DNA of 64,000 nt from Nematostella vectensis. Lineage: Eukaryota; Cnidaria; Anthozoa; Actiniaria; Edwardsiidae. The DNA is taken from NCBI RefSeq assembly GCF_932526225.1, contig NC_064041.1, positions 11,018,813-11,082,812 on the forward strand, read 5' to 3'. The position numbers and the translations under genes are program-made. Positions 18,230 to 27,767 of the stretch are shown here, one piece after another (the first letter of the stretch is position 1; every line of letters starts with the position of its first letter). Under the pieces are notes generated by a model that had not been told where the DNA came from, ran no database searches, and was given only the letters and a program-made list of their open reading frames with translations.

Positions 18230-20465
18230 ACGGTCATACAAGACGCCAAATCCAAATAAATTCAACGGAGTAGAAATAATTTCCCCGTTCTGACTCCGTA
18301 AGCTGCCCAAAACACCAGTGAAATCCACGGCTTTTGTACAAAACTCAGGAGAGTAGAAATTTCACTTTTTAACACAAAGATGCCAGCATAATCGGATCAA
18401 ACGATCAGAAACAAAGTCTCAAGTCACTTGAACACTGGGTGACGCCAAGAAGTAAGGATGGCCGTAGAAATGAATGGAGACACGTAAAAAAGATTAATAT
18501 TATCTTGGGTGGTGATGTAGTGTGCTAGAGCACGAGATAAGACCGCCGCACACAGGGGGAAGAAGCGAATGAGAAATATGATAATGAAAAGTAAAAATTT
18601 TTCCCCGTAATGAGTCCGGTGAGAATAGTCCCCTTATTACGTATGGCTCTAGGGTCAAGGGTTACTTTTGGAACTTTCGAGACCTTTATCCATCAGACAT
18701 TAACACGTTTTAAGATTTTTGCTGCAGCGTCGCACGCTTGACGATGAAGCCAGTCGTCTAGTCATATGGATAGAGCGTCTGTACCAACACTCTCGATCCC
18801 CCTCTCCTCCCCCCGCTCTAAAACCTCCCCCAACCCCCTCCACCCTAACCACCACAACTACCACCACCGTGGTAACTACACTGAACAAGGAAACAAATGA
18901 ACGAATAAACCAAAAAAATAATAATAATAAATATTTCAATTGATAAATTTAAATATGGAATTTTGAAACGCATTTTAGAATGTCGCTCTCACCTGCTGGT
19001 CAAAAAGGCAGTGAAGAAGAAATACAAAGAAGCCCTAGAAAAAGTAAGAAAAGAAGTAAAACGTTTTGATCAATTAATTATTTTTGGCTGCATTCACATT
19101 AATGCTGTGGCTGCTTTTTTACATGTGTTGACATCATGTTTATAATGGACGCAAGCGCAAGCGTAAGCGCAAACGGAAGCGCAACACAAGTGAGTATCGG
19201 TCAAACATAAGAGCAAAGGCAAGAAAATCAAGCTGTTGCGTTCTCTTGCGCTTATGTTCTAGTGAGAATCGGAAAACTACGTGCCTTCCGCTTGCGCTTG
19301 ATTTAGGGGGAGGGGGGTGGTTGCCGTTATCAAACCAAATTACAGCCTAATAAGCACACCTTACTCTACACTTTCAAAATTGGATCAATTTTAACCACTT
19401 TTGTAAGAGAAATTGTTATTTAACGTGGGGGGGGGGGGGGGGGGGCCGCTATGTTTGGGGGAGGGTTGCAATTTTTTTGAGCGTCGATTTGGGGAAGGGC
19501 CTCAAATTTTGATACAGGGTTTAGGGAAGGGCTTCCAGGTATTCTGATCAATTTCCGAGTCTCCTAAAAAGTCTTTCAGGATTTCAAATTTTTTCTTCAA
19601 AATATAAAACTAAATTTGATGCGCCTTCTGCTTGCACTTTCATGACTTTCGTTTGGCTGTCGTTGAAAATCATTATCCCCTAAAGTGTGGCCTCTACTAC
19701 TTTCAACTTTTGGGCTTTGATTTAAAACATTGAATTTACGAATTTCGATTCATGTCAGGATGTCCCCCTCCCCCCCTTATAACTTTTCAGATTGGTGGTA
19801 TGAAAAGATGTTTAAATAAGATTTATGTTTGGATGGAGCTAATGATGCTTTATTCTATTTAGGTTTTAACAATAATTAGCATTTCATTTATTTGAAAATG
19901 GCAAACTTTTCACAGGGGAGCATGCCCCCAGAACCGCTTTAAAATATTATTTTGGTGGTGTTTAAAGCCTGCTCCGTCGCCCCTTTATGGGCATGTCTAA
20001 GCCAGTGCACCCCCTCACCCCCAACCAACCCCACACACATAAAACTATTTAAGCTTTTTTTTTGGTTTGGGGGAGGACCTTAATTTTTGGTAGCCTTTTT
20101 TGGGGAGGGTCACCATTTTTGTGCTTTAGATTTGGGGAGAGTTGAAATTTTTGAACCAGAAAAAAATTAAACTTAGCAGCCCCCCCCCCCCCCCCCCACC
20201 CCTGATAAATAATGACCCTTCCCTAAACGGAGAACACGCAGAGAAGATGGCTGCATGTTTATGATCATCACTATACAAACATTTATAGTATAGTTTCTTC
20301 TAAAATAGAAAGGTCAATTGGTGGAACTAAACGCGTTTTTTGATGAAATAAACCTGACCCTTTTGACGACAGATAAGGTATTGACTGTTTTTCATTATCA
20401 TGCATTAAATCTAAATACTTTTATGATTATAAATAAAAAGAAGACCAGACAGCGACGTTTCTGGA
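18230..20465. other. Non-coding flank of the Polinton, with G/C runs
   Basis: No gene recognised. There is a fold-back segment with GCAAGCGCAAGCGTAAGCGC at about 19,150 facing TTCCGCTTGCGCTTG at about 19,290. Poly-G and poly-C tracts occur at 19,427-19,446 and 20,180-20,198. Repeated lines such as TTTGGGGAGGG suggest decayed repeats. Confidence 0.5.
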
Positions 20466-20471
20466 TTCTTT

Positions 20472-20829
20472 AGTAGTAGTGTTTTGGCGCAGCTGGCGCA
20501 AAGTTTTCATCATCCCAAATTTCATTCCAAAAGTGGCGCAAAAGTCTCCGCACACCTCCGCCAAGCCTCGCGACCTGCGCATGCGCGAGTTTGCCAGAGA
20601 TCTCTTGCACGACCACGCCCACCTGTCAATCACTTTGTAAAAAACCTGTCAATCACTTTATCACGTGACGACCACGCCCACCTGTCAATCACTTTGTAAA
20701 AAACCTGTCAATCACTTTATCACGTGACGACCACGCCCACCTGTCAATCACTTTGTAAAAAACCTGTCAATCACTTTGTCAAGAACCTGTCAATCACTTT
20801 GTCACGTGTCGCACCTAGGGGGAGCTCGA
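20472..20829 (+). repeat. Left terminal inverted repeat of the Polinton
   Basis: About 358 bp, almost identical to the reverse complement of 36,514-36,893. It starts AGTAGTAGTG and ends in CACCTAGGGGGAGCTCG. From 20,611 it holds a 59-bp tandem repeat (starts 20,611, 20,670, 20,729). Each unit has GACCACGCCC, two copies of ACCTGTCAATCACTTT and a CACGTG between units. Confidence 0.95.
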
Positions 20830-20846
20830 GGGGGCTAGCCTCTCAG
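20815..20846 (+). repeat. GC-rich palindromic repeat, copy at PolB upstream region
   Basis: GGGGGAGCTCGAGGGGGCTA then GCCTCTC. The same sequence is found at 27,811, 28,656, 28,846 and, in part, 27,701, 31,382 and 36,504 inside this element. It straddles the inner end of the terminal repeat. Confidence 0.85.
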
Positions 20847-20874
20847 CTTCACATCTAAAAAAAGCTTTTGAAAA

Positions 20875-20890
20875 GTGGTTTAAAGACATG
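20875..20890 (+). promoter_or_regulatory. Arm-type promoter motif of PolB
   Basis: GTGGTTTAAAGACATG. The same 16-nt pattern (GTGG, Y, TTAAAGACRTG) lies upstream of the ankyrin, TFIIB-like, Cys/His-repeat and small membrane protein genes. In the TFIIB-like gene the embedded ATG is out of frame, and in two genes it is GTG. I therefore treat the ATG at 20,888 as part of the motif rather than the initiator. Confidence 0.7.
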
Positions 20891-20905
20891 GCTGGTTTGA
20901 TAGAA

Positions 20906-23900
20906 ATGGAGAACCTGAAGGTGAAAGATCTGAAAGCCCTCGCCAAGGAGCGGGGTATCCCAAGATATTACTGGATGCGGAGAGACGAGCTCGTAGGGGC
21001 GCTGACCAGCACGTCACCACCACCACCACCCCGACGGGTTCCTTTACCCAAACTTGTCAAAGGGCTGCCACGACCACCCCGCATTACCCCATCCAACACG
21101 TCGGAGAGTATTCTCGACGGCCCGATACCTGAGATTAATGTCCCTATTCTAAAACCCTCCCAACCCCCACGGAGTTCCCGCGTCCAATCACTCAAGCATT
21201 TTGCAAACAGGGCGGCCAACTTGATCAAGAGCGAGTTAGACAAGTTTGCGGATTGGATACTATCTTATGTCCCTGAGCCCATCAAAAAGACCGTCAAAGA
21301 GGCTGCAGATAAACGGGTCGAACGTCTGAAGGAGAGGATTAAGCGTCTACACGAGGAGGTGGAAGATCGCTTCACACCCAAGGAACAACAGACGGCGTTG
21401 AAGGGGTATCTTAAAACCCACGGAATAGCCGGGCAGAGAGGTTACGACCCCAAGACATTCATCGCCAGAATCAAACCGAAAGTCCTTGAACTCATCGGTC
21501 GACAAAAAAAGCCTATCAAAGTGAAGTTTATCTTTACTTGCGGGTTTATAAAAGAGGATCCGGCTACAGCTCAGATCGAAGAAGAACTGGGATATTTTCA
21601 TACAGAGAAGCCTGAGATTGTGACAGAGTCGACTGATCTCTCTGATTTGTTCGATACGATGACAAATTATTTACTCGGATTAGTTGAGCTGTTCCAGAAG
21701 CAAGGCTCCGGATGGCAGTTTGACCAAGTGGAATACTTTGACATCAACATAGATCCCTTTGAACCGCTTTCTGGGTCTTCCTATATTCCGCTGCCGCCGA
21801 AACTAGCGTCTAAGAAGGCGATCATCAATGTTAAGAACGAGAATGATCACGAATGTTTCAAGTGGGCAGTAACCTCTGCTGTGTATCCTAGGGAGAAAGA
21901 TCCTCAAAGGTTCAGTAAACAAATGATAGAGAACTCTGAGAAATTCGACTGGTCAGGGATAGAGTTCCCCGTCTCACTAAAACAGATTGACAAGTTCGAG
22001 AAACAGAACCAGTATACGGTTAATGTGTTTGGATACGAAACCAAAATATATCCATTGAGAATCAGTGAGAAGGATCCAGATAATGCAATCAACTTACTTC
22101 TCATCTCGGATGATGAGACGAATCATTACTGCTGGATAAAGAATATGATGAGATTAGTATCTACTCAAATTGATGAGTTTCATCATACTCGTTTTTTATG
22201 CTGTAGATGTCTGAACTCGTTTCGGTGCAAACAATCATTAGAAAAACATTCTGAATGCTGCGGCAATCATGAAGCGGTTGGAATAGAGATGCCTAAGATA
22301 GATAAGGATGGAAATCTACCCCACATTAAATTCAAAAACTACAACAGAAAAATGCGTGTCCCCTTTGTTGTCTATGCCGACTTTGAGAGCTTCACAGAGA
22401 ATATAGACACATGCTCCCCAGATGAGAGTAAAAGCTTCACTAAGCAATACCAGAAACACAAACCGTCTGGTTTCTGCTATCTCATCAAGTGTTTCGACGG
22501 AGATATATCCCCATCCGAGCTTGTACGATACACAGCTGAATCTCCAGACGAAGATATCCCACAGCTTTTCGTAGAGTCTTTGGAGTCAGACATTAAGAAA
22601 ATTTACGATAAGTTCAGGTTCCCTAAGAAGGTGAAAATGACTCCGAAGGACAAAATCGCCTATAACGACGCCACTCACTGCCACATCTGTGAGGGTGAAT
22701 TAGGGGAAGACAAGGTTTTGGACCATTGCCACCTCACCGGAAAGTACAGAGGTGCTGCTCACAACGCATGCAACTTAGATCACAAAATTCCAAAGTTCTT
22801 TCCTGTTATCTTTCACAATCTGTCTGGGTACGACAGCCATCTATTTATCAAGAACCTTGGTACATCGGAAGGTAAAATAAACTGTATACCTAATAACGAG
22901 GAAAAGTATATTTCTTTCACAAAACAGATTGTAGTCGACAGTTTCACGAACAAGGAGGGCAACAAGATTGATGTTAAACGTGATATCAGATTTATCGACA
23001 GTTTCAGGTTTATGTCGGCCAGTCTCGACAGTCTAGTGGGTAATATGTCAAGGGAGTGCTTCAAAAACCTGGCGGAGTACTATGAGGGGGAGGAGCTCCA
23101 GCTGTTGTTGAGGAAGGGTGTTTTCCCTTACGACTGGTTCGACGGGTTTAGCAAGCTCGACGCAACACAGCTCCCACAGAGAGAGGCATTCCACTCCAAA
23201 CTCAACGACACCGACATATCGGAGGAGGATCACCTGCACGCGCGGAGAGTGTGGGAGGTCTTTGGGATGGGGACCATGAGGGATTACCACAATCTGTACC
23301 TAGAGTCGGATGTGTTGCTTTTAGCTGACGTTTTCGAGAACTTTAGGGACGTTTGTCTCAAGAATTACGGTCTGGACCCCGCTTGGTACTACACAGCGCC
23401 AGGGTTGGCTTGGGATGCAGCGTTGAAGACCACCAAGGTGAGGCTAGAGCTTCTAACGGACTATGACATGTTGCTCATGATTGAGAAGGGCATCCGTGGG
23501 GGTGTCTCCATGATAAGCAACAGACATGGGGAGGCAAATAACCCTTACATGAAGGAGTATGACCCTGACCTACCCACAAAATATATCACCTACCTTGATG
23601 CTAACAATTTGTATGGCTGGGCGATGAGCAACCCTTTACCGACTCACGGTTTCAGGTGGATGGGTGACCAAGAGCTGTCAGGTTGGAGAGACCGCCCATG
23701 CATTCTGGAGGTTGACTTGGAGTACCCTCACCACCTACATGACTTACACAACGATTACCCACTAGCCCCGGAATCTATCGGGCTAGGCAATGTGGACAAG
23801 TTGGTCCCAAACCTTAACGACAAGACAAAGTACGTTATCCACCATGAGACTCTGAGACTTTATGTGAGTTTTGGGCTAAAAGTCACCAAGATTCACAGGG

Positions 23901-24814
23901 GTGTCACTTTTGAGGAGTCTGCTTGGCTGGAGCCCTACATTGACTTGAACACCGATCTGAGAGCCAAGGCGACAAACGATTTTGAGAAAGATTTTTTCAA
24001 GTTAATGAACAACTCCGTCTTTGGTAAGACTATGGAGAACATTAGGAACAGGGTGGACATTCGGTTGGTGACGGACGAGAAGCAGGCCAAGAAGCTCATA
24101 TCAAAGCCGAACTATCAACATCGCACCATTTTTTGCGAGAATCTAGCCGCCATCCACATGAAGAAGACAAAGCTGATCTTCAACAAGCCTGTCTACTTGG
24201 GCATGTCCATTCTGGACCTGAGTAAGACGCTCATGTACGATTTCCACTACAACTTCGTCAAGCCCAAGTACGGTGAGGATGCAAAGCTCTTATTCACTGA
24301 TACTGACAGCCTGATGTATGAGATCGAGACGAAAGACTTCTACAAGGACATCAGCGGGGATGTGAGGTCCATGTTCGACACCAGCAACTTTCCGAAGGGC
24401 CACCCATCCGGTATTGAGGTTGGTGTGAACAAGAAAGTCATCGGAATGTTTAAAGATGAGGCTGGGGGCCAGCAAATTACAGAATTTGTAGGACTGAGGG
24501 CCAAACTTTACTCGTACAAGATGGATGAAGGTAAAGAAGAAAAGAAATGCAAGGGCGTCAAGAGAGCAGTCGTCAAGAAGAGCATCGGTTTCGATGACTA
24601 CAAGGATTGCTTATTTGGTAAGAAACCTCAGATGAGACTTATGAATGTCATCAGAAGTCATAAGCATGATGTTTACACTGAAACGGTGAACAAGGTCGCT
24701 CTATCTCATGAGGATGACAAGCGAATCATCTGTGACGATGGCATCCACACCTTCGCTCACGGTCATTTCAAAACTGCGGCTGGTGGCGGCTCAGTATCTT
24801 CAGGGACGACTTGA
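20906..24814 (+). CDS. Protein-primed family B DNA polymerase (Polinton PolB)
   Basis: 1302 aa from the ATG at 20,906; the frame is open from 20,888 (6 more residues), but that ATG is embedded in the promoter motif. Replicates the element, probably priming on a terminal protein at the repeat ends. The N-terminus has a SAP-like helix pair (VKDLKALAKERGIPRYYWMR), then a Pro-rich linker with PEINVPILKP. Exonuclease motifs: YADFES (D492, E494), HNLSGYD (D643), YLESDV (D802). Between ExoI and ExoII is a Cys/His cluster (C592, C595, DHCH 606-609, H619, C622) like an HNH/endonuclease VII zinc site. Polymerase motifs: YLDANNLYG (896-904), NNSVFGKTME (B) and FTDTDS (1130-1135). The 3' end overlaps the convergent integrase by 52 bp. 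Confidence 0.95.
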   Translation: MENLKVKDLKALAKERGIPRYYWMRRDELVGALTSTSPPPPPRRVPLPKLVKGLPRPPRITPSNTSESILDGPIPEINVPILKPSQPPRSSRVQSLKHFANRAANLIKSELDKFADWILSYVPEPIKKTVKEAADKRVERLKERIKRLHEEVEDRFTPKEQQTALKGYLKTHGIAGQRGYDPKTFIARIKPKVLELIGRQKKPIKVKFIFTCGFIKEDPATAQIEEELGYFHTEKPEIVTESTDLSDLFDTMTNYLLGLVELFQKQGSGWQFDQVEYFDINIDPFEPLSGSSYIPLPPKLASKKAIINVKNENDHECFKWAVTSAVYPREKDPQRFSKQMIENSEKFDWSGIEFPVSLKQIDKFEKQNQYTVNVFGYETKIYPLRISEKDPDNAINLLLISDDETNHYCWIKNMMRLVSTQIDEFHHTRFLCCRCLNSFRCKQSLEKHSECCGNHEAVGIEMPKIDKDGNLPHIKFKNYNRKMRVPFVVYADFESFTENIDTCSPDESKSFTKQYQKHKPSGFCYLIKCFDGDISPSELVRYTAESPDEDIPQLFVESLESDIKKIYDKFRFPKKVKMTPKDKIAYNDATHCHICEGELGEDKVLDHCHLTGKYRGAAHNACNLDHKIPKFFPVIFHNLSGYDSHLFIKNLGTSEGKINCIPNNEEKYISFTKQIVVDSFTNKEGNKIDVKRDIRFIDSFRFMSASLDSLVGNMSRECFKNLAEYYEGEELQLLLRKGVFPYDWFDGFSKLDATQLPQREAFHSKLNDTDISEEDHLHARRVWEVFGMGTMRDYHNLYLESDVLLLADVFENFRDVCLKNYGLDPAWYYTAPGLAWDAALKTTKVRLELLTDYDMLLMIEKGIRGGVSMISNRHGEANNPYMKEYDPDLPTKYITYLDANNLYGWAMSNPLPTHGFRWMGDQELSGWRDRPCILEVDLEYPHHLHDLHNDYPLAPESIGLGNVDKLVPNLNDKTKYVIHHETLRLYVSFGLKVTKIHRGVTFEESAWLEPYIDLNTDLRAKATNDFEKDFFKLMNNSVFGKTMENIRNRVDIRLVTDEKQAKKLISKPNYQHRTIFCENLAAIHMKKTKLIFNKPVYLGMSILDLSKTLMYDFHYNFVKPKYGEDAKLLFTDTDSLMYEIETKDFYKDISGDVRSMFDTSNFPKGHPSGIEVGVNKKVIGMFKDEAGGQQITEFVGLRAKLYSYKMDEGKEEKKCKGVKRAVVKKSIGFDDYKDCLFGKKPQMRLMNVIRSHKHDVYTETVNKVALSHEDDKRIICDDGIHTFAHGHFKTAAGGGSVSSGTT

Positions 24815-25755
24815 AGTTCTTCCCTAACGAACGACCTCCTTGGAGCACCTTTGGAGAGGTAATACAACACAGGCTGTCCAACTGAAACAACACTGCGTGA
24901 TAGATCAAACACTTTTAAACTCCAAATAGGGTCTGTGGCTCGTCTGCGTTCACCTCCTTCCTCTTCTCCAGGAGCTAATAGATATCTAACTCTAACCCCC
25001 GGTGGTAGTCTAACTTCGTCAAGTCCAACAGGCCGCTTATACGTTGGAGGATCAATATCAACCTCTTTCAAACCAATAGATTTTGCAGGCTCTTTGCCAG
25101 TGATTCTTATGGGTTGACTATTCAGAGTTTTCAAAACATCTGGCAATCGTTTCACCCAAACTCTAGATCGATCATCGCTAATCATTTCTTGAGCATACTG
25201 ATGAGAAAACAACCTCTCCGCAAGTGTTCTATTGGCGCGTTCGACAAAAGCCTGTGCGCGATGGTTCCCAGCCTCGCTTCGCTGGATGGTAACCCCCTTC
25301 TTTTTCATAATCTTCGTTACCTCTCCCCTAAATTCTGTCCCCGGATCGACAATCACCGTATGAGGCCATTTAAGTTTTCTGGAGTATATCTTTTCAAACC
25401 CTTTAGCAATTCCACTCGAATCCTTGGTAGTCAGTGCTTCTGCATCTTTATATCTCGAGGCAATATCAATCACGACCAACGCGTAACGATAGGTTTTTCT
25501 GCCTACGTTATCGTGGGACATAAACAACAGATCGGCTTGGTGAATCTGATTAGGTTTATTCACAGTCCAATGCGGTCTGGGGACATACTTTGGGGCTGGG
25601 AGGTAGATCTGCCACAACGCCTGTTTTTCAAGCCACCTCTTAGCCTCGGCTTCACTGACTTTAGCGACACTAGCTAACTTAGAAATAGCTGAATACCCTT
25701 TCCAGTATCCATCGGTGGAATAGTATATTTTTGATAACCTGCTTTCGTTACTCAT
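24763..25755 (-). CDS. Polinton integrase, retroviral-type (rve) DD35E
   Basis: 330 aa. The catalytic core runs from about residue 62 to 185. The triad is D75 (HQADLLF), D137 (VIVDPGTEF) and E172 (AFVERANRTL); the 35-residue gap between the second Asp and the Glu is exactly the retroviral integrase spacing. The N-terminal part (STDGYWKGYSAISKLASVAK) resembles the helical region of Polinton integrases, and I see no clear HHCC zinc finger. The C-terminus has VVSVGQPVLYYLSKGAP and RSFVREELQVV, an SH3/chromo-like segment. It inserts the linear element into host DNA. The ATG overlaps the bidirectional TTTAAA motif shared with the divergently transcribed capsid gene, 33 bp away. Confidence 0.93.
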   Translation of the reverse strand: MSNESRLSKIYYSTDGYWKGYSAISKLASVAKVSEAEAKRWLEKQALWQIYLPAPKYVPRPHWTVNKPNQIHQADLLFMSHDNVGRKTYRYALVVIDIASRYKDAEALTTKDSSGIAKGFEKIYSRKLKWPHTVIVDPGTEFRGEVTKIMKKKGVTIQRSEAGNHRAQAFVERANRTLAERLFSHQYAQEMISDDRSRVWVKRLPDVLKTLNSQPIRITGKEPAKSIGLKEVDIDPPTYKRPVGLDEVRLPPGVRVRYLLAPGEEEGGERRRATDPIWSLKVFDLSRSVVSVGQPVLYYLSKGAPRRSFVREELQVVPEDTEPPPAAVLK

Positions 25756-25790
25756 TTAAAGATTATCTCTCTTTTCTTAAAATAAAAGAT
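25754..25790 (+). promoter_or_regulatory. Shared divergent promoter of integrase and capsid genes
   Basis: ATTTAAAGATTAT at 25,754-25,766 lies in the 33-bp gap between the two starts. TTTAAA is palindromic, so it reads in both directions. For the capsid gene it lies about 30 bp before the ATG, as in the other structural genes, followed by an A-rich AAATAAAAG leader. Confidence 0.65.
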
Positions 25791-27027
25791 GGCACAAGCG
25801 ATATCAGAAAAAATTAACCCAAACAGGATCCCACGGGAACCCTTCGGCCTGAAAGCGGAATCGTCGCTGAATCGGATTACATTCAATCCCTCATCGGCAA
25901 GTCCTGGAGAAACCCTCTATATAAATATTCCAAAACTTGCTGAAAATGTAGTGATTGTTCCAGGTAGTGTATCCTTACTATTTGACTTAAACGTCACAGG
26001 ACACGCGAATAATACTCTCGTCAACAACGTTGGTCGAAACCTAGTGTCAAGGCTCAAGATTCTCTTCGGTGGAGAAACACTACAGGATACTCAAAGATAC
26101 GATCTCTTCCAAACCTATCACGACTTATACTTACAAGCTGAAGATCGTGAGGATAGAATAAAACAAGGTATCTCCTCTGAAAACATGAGGAAGCTCAGGA
26201 CAAATGCAGGTGACAAAGCGACATCAGATGCTAAGGAAGTAGCTCTTGCAGCAGTTCACAACACCAAGTACTGCATTCCACTCGACCATCCTATTCTCGG
26301 CGAGCATGGGGTCTTTTATCCAAAGGCGTTACCTCATCCGCTAATCTTTGAAATTACTCTAGCCCCAGTTTCCGACGTCGTTGTTTATGCTGACACGGTC
26401 AAGACTCCAACGTACACAATCACAAACCTCGAGTTGGAATATGCTTGCATCTCAAGTGAATACTTGGCTCGTGAGGCGTTGTCGGCTTATCAGGTTGGTA
26501 GAGGATTCTTTTACGAGAACGTCATTCTCCACAAAACGTTCACCATCTCCAAACCTAATGATGGTGTCATAAACGAGCACATTAATCTGCCGAGGAGGTC
26601 AATGACAGGGATATTGTGCCTGTTCACAGAGAGCTACACCGGAGGAGCAAGGGATTCCGAAAAGTTTGTCAATCCAAGCATCACATCGATCAACATTAAT
26701 GTGGATGGCATGCCAAACCGTCTCTACTCCAAGGGGATGACACCGCCGGACCTCTGGGAGTCGGTAAAGAAACGTTTCGGTAGAGAGGGTGTTAAGCAAA
26801 AGGATTTTTACGCTAATAACAAATTTGCTCTGTGGGTCGACTTGAGGGCACACCCGGATAACAGCATTCACGGAGGAGGTCTGGTCTTGAACAACACGCG
26901 GGACGGAGTAAAACTCGAGATGAAACGAAAAGTTGGAGGAACGGGAAACATCACCTGCTACATGTTTGTAGTAGCCGACGCGTTGATGGAGGTTATGAAC
27001 TCGGATTTGAGAGCAATCATGTATTAA
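25789..27027 (+). CDS. Major capsid protein candidate (double jelly-roll, Polinton/adintovirus hexon-like)
   Basis: 412 aa with no enzyme motifs and a beta-rich composition. Segments such as NNVGRNLVSRLKILFGGETL and TQRYDLFQTYHDLYL resemble hexon-like capsid proteins of Polintons/adintoviruses, as does the later PTYTITNLELEYACIS. Length is at the short end for this family. It would form the pseudo-hexagonal capsomers of an icosahedral shell. It opens the plus-strand structural block and is followed after 28 bp by the packaging ATPase. Assignment is by remembered family pattern and gene order; a structure prediction would settle it. Confidence 0.85.
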   Translation: MAQAISEKINPNRIPREPFGLKAESSLNRITFNPSSASPGETLYINIPKLAENVVIVPGSVSLLFDLNVTGHANNTLVNNVGRNLVSRLKILFGGETLQDTQRYDLFQTYHDLYLQAEDREDRIKQGISSENMRKLRTNAGDKATSDAKEVALAAVHNTKYCIPLDHPILGEHGVFYPKALPHPLIFEITLAPVSDVVVYADTVKTPTYTITNLELEYACISSEYLAREALSAYQVGRGFFYENVILHKTFTISKPNDGVINEHINLPRRSMTGILCLFTESYTGGARDSEKFVNPSITSININVDGMPNRLYSKGMTPPDLWESVKKRFGREGVKQKDFYANNKFALWVDLRAHPDNSIHGGGLVLNNTRDGVKLEMKRKVGGTGNITCYMFVVADALMEVMNSDLRAIMY

Positions 27028-27037
27028 AAAAGACTTG
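27022..27037 (+). promoter_or_regulatory. Diverged promoter motif of the ATPase gene
   Basis: TATTAAAAAAGACTTG starts inside the stop region of the capsid gene, about 20-30 bp before the ATPase ATG. It is the weakest match to the TTTAAAGA pattern. Confidence 0.4.
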
Positions 27038-27055
27038 TGTGATAATACAAAAAGA

Positions 27056-27682
27056 ATGGAAGAATTACGGGAAAAAGTTCCTTTTCATTGTATTATCACA
27101 GGACCTACTAATTGTGGGAAGACAAAGTACCTCACGGAACAGCTTCGAGGGCCGTTCCGGCATGTGTTTGAATACATTGTGTTGATTTGTCCGACTTATG
27201 CGAAAAATAAGTCCTATCGTGGATTTGCTCACGGGGATAAACGTTTCTTGGTATTATCACCGGATTCTAGTAACACCGATGAGATTAACGAGTTACTAAC
27301 AGATTGTGCGGTGCTGTTTTCTGGTACAAATACGTTACTCGTTTTGGATGACTGTGCTGTATCGAAAGATCTAAAGCAACGCTCGAACAAGTTTATCGAT
27401 CTAGCGTTCTCAGGGAGACACGATGGGTTATCAGTGTGGGTATTGACGCAACAATTAACATCCATAGCAAAGCCCTTCCGTGATAACGTCGCCTGCGTGG
27501 TTACATTCCATAATCCATCTCAAATCGGTACCAAAACACTGTTTGAAGATTATGGGGGTGACTTAGACGCCGAGACTCGTAAAAAGTTCGTAGAACTGCT
27601 GAAAACTGAAAAGTATTCCAGACTCTGTTTCTGCCTACGACATCCATTCCAACGTTATTTGGAGATTCCTGCCACGCGGTGA
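27056..27682 (+). CDS. DNA-packaging ATPase (A32/FtsK-HerA type)
   Basis: 208 aa from the ATG at 27,056; the longer open frame would need a TTG start, which I reject for a eukaryotic transcript. Walker A is GPTNCGKT (residues 16-23). Walker B is TLLVLDD (Asp 98-99), and VWVLTQQL further on fits the arginine/glutamine sensor strand seen in viral A32-type ATPases. These enzymes pump DNA into preformed capsids. It follows the capsid gene directly, as in other Polintons. Confidence 0.92.
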   Translation: MEELREKVPFHCIITGPTNCGKTKYLTEQLRGPFRHVFEYIVLICPTYAKNKSYRGFAHGDKRFLVLSPDSSNTDEINELLTDCAVLFSGTNTLLVLDDCAVSKDLKQRSNKFIDLAFSGRHDGLSVWVLTQQLTSIAKPFRDNVACVVTFHNPSQIGTKTLFEDYGGDLDAETRKKFVELLKTEKYSRLCFCLRHPFQRYLEIPATR

Positions 27683-27700
27683 GCCCTGATTAGAGAAAAG

Positions 27701-27750
27701 TTGGGGAGCTCTAGGGGCCAGCCCCTCGAAGTGGTTTAAAAACATCTTGG
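27701..27750 (+). promoter_or_regulatory. Palindromic repeat copy and promoter of the 176-aa gene
   Basis: GGGGAGCTCTAGGGGCCAGC then CCCTCGAAG at 27,703-27,731 is a variant of the element-wide GC palindrome. It abuts GTGGTTTAAAAACATCTTGG, the promoter motif for the gene starting at 27,768. The order palindrome then GTGGTTTAAA also occurs upstream of PolB. Confidence 0.65.
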
Positions 27751-27767
27751 TCTACTTACAAAATAAG

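Noticed and set aside
27035-27055. TTG start for the packaging ATPase
   Set aside because: A non-ATG start is not expected for a nuclear transcript; an ATG lies 21 bp downstream, just before the conserved N-terminus.
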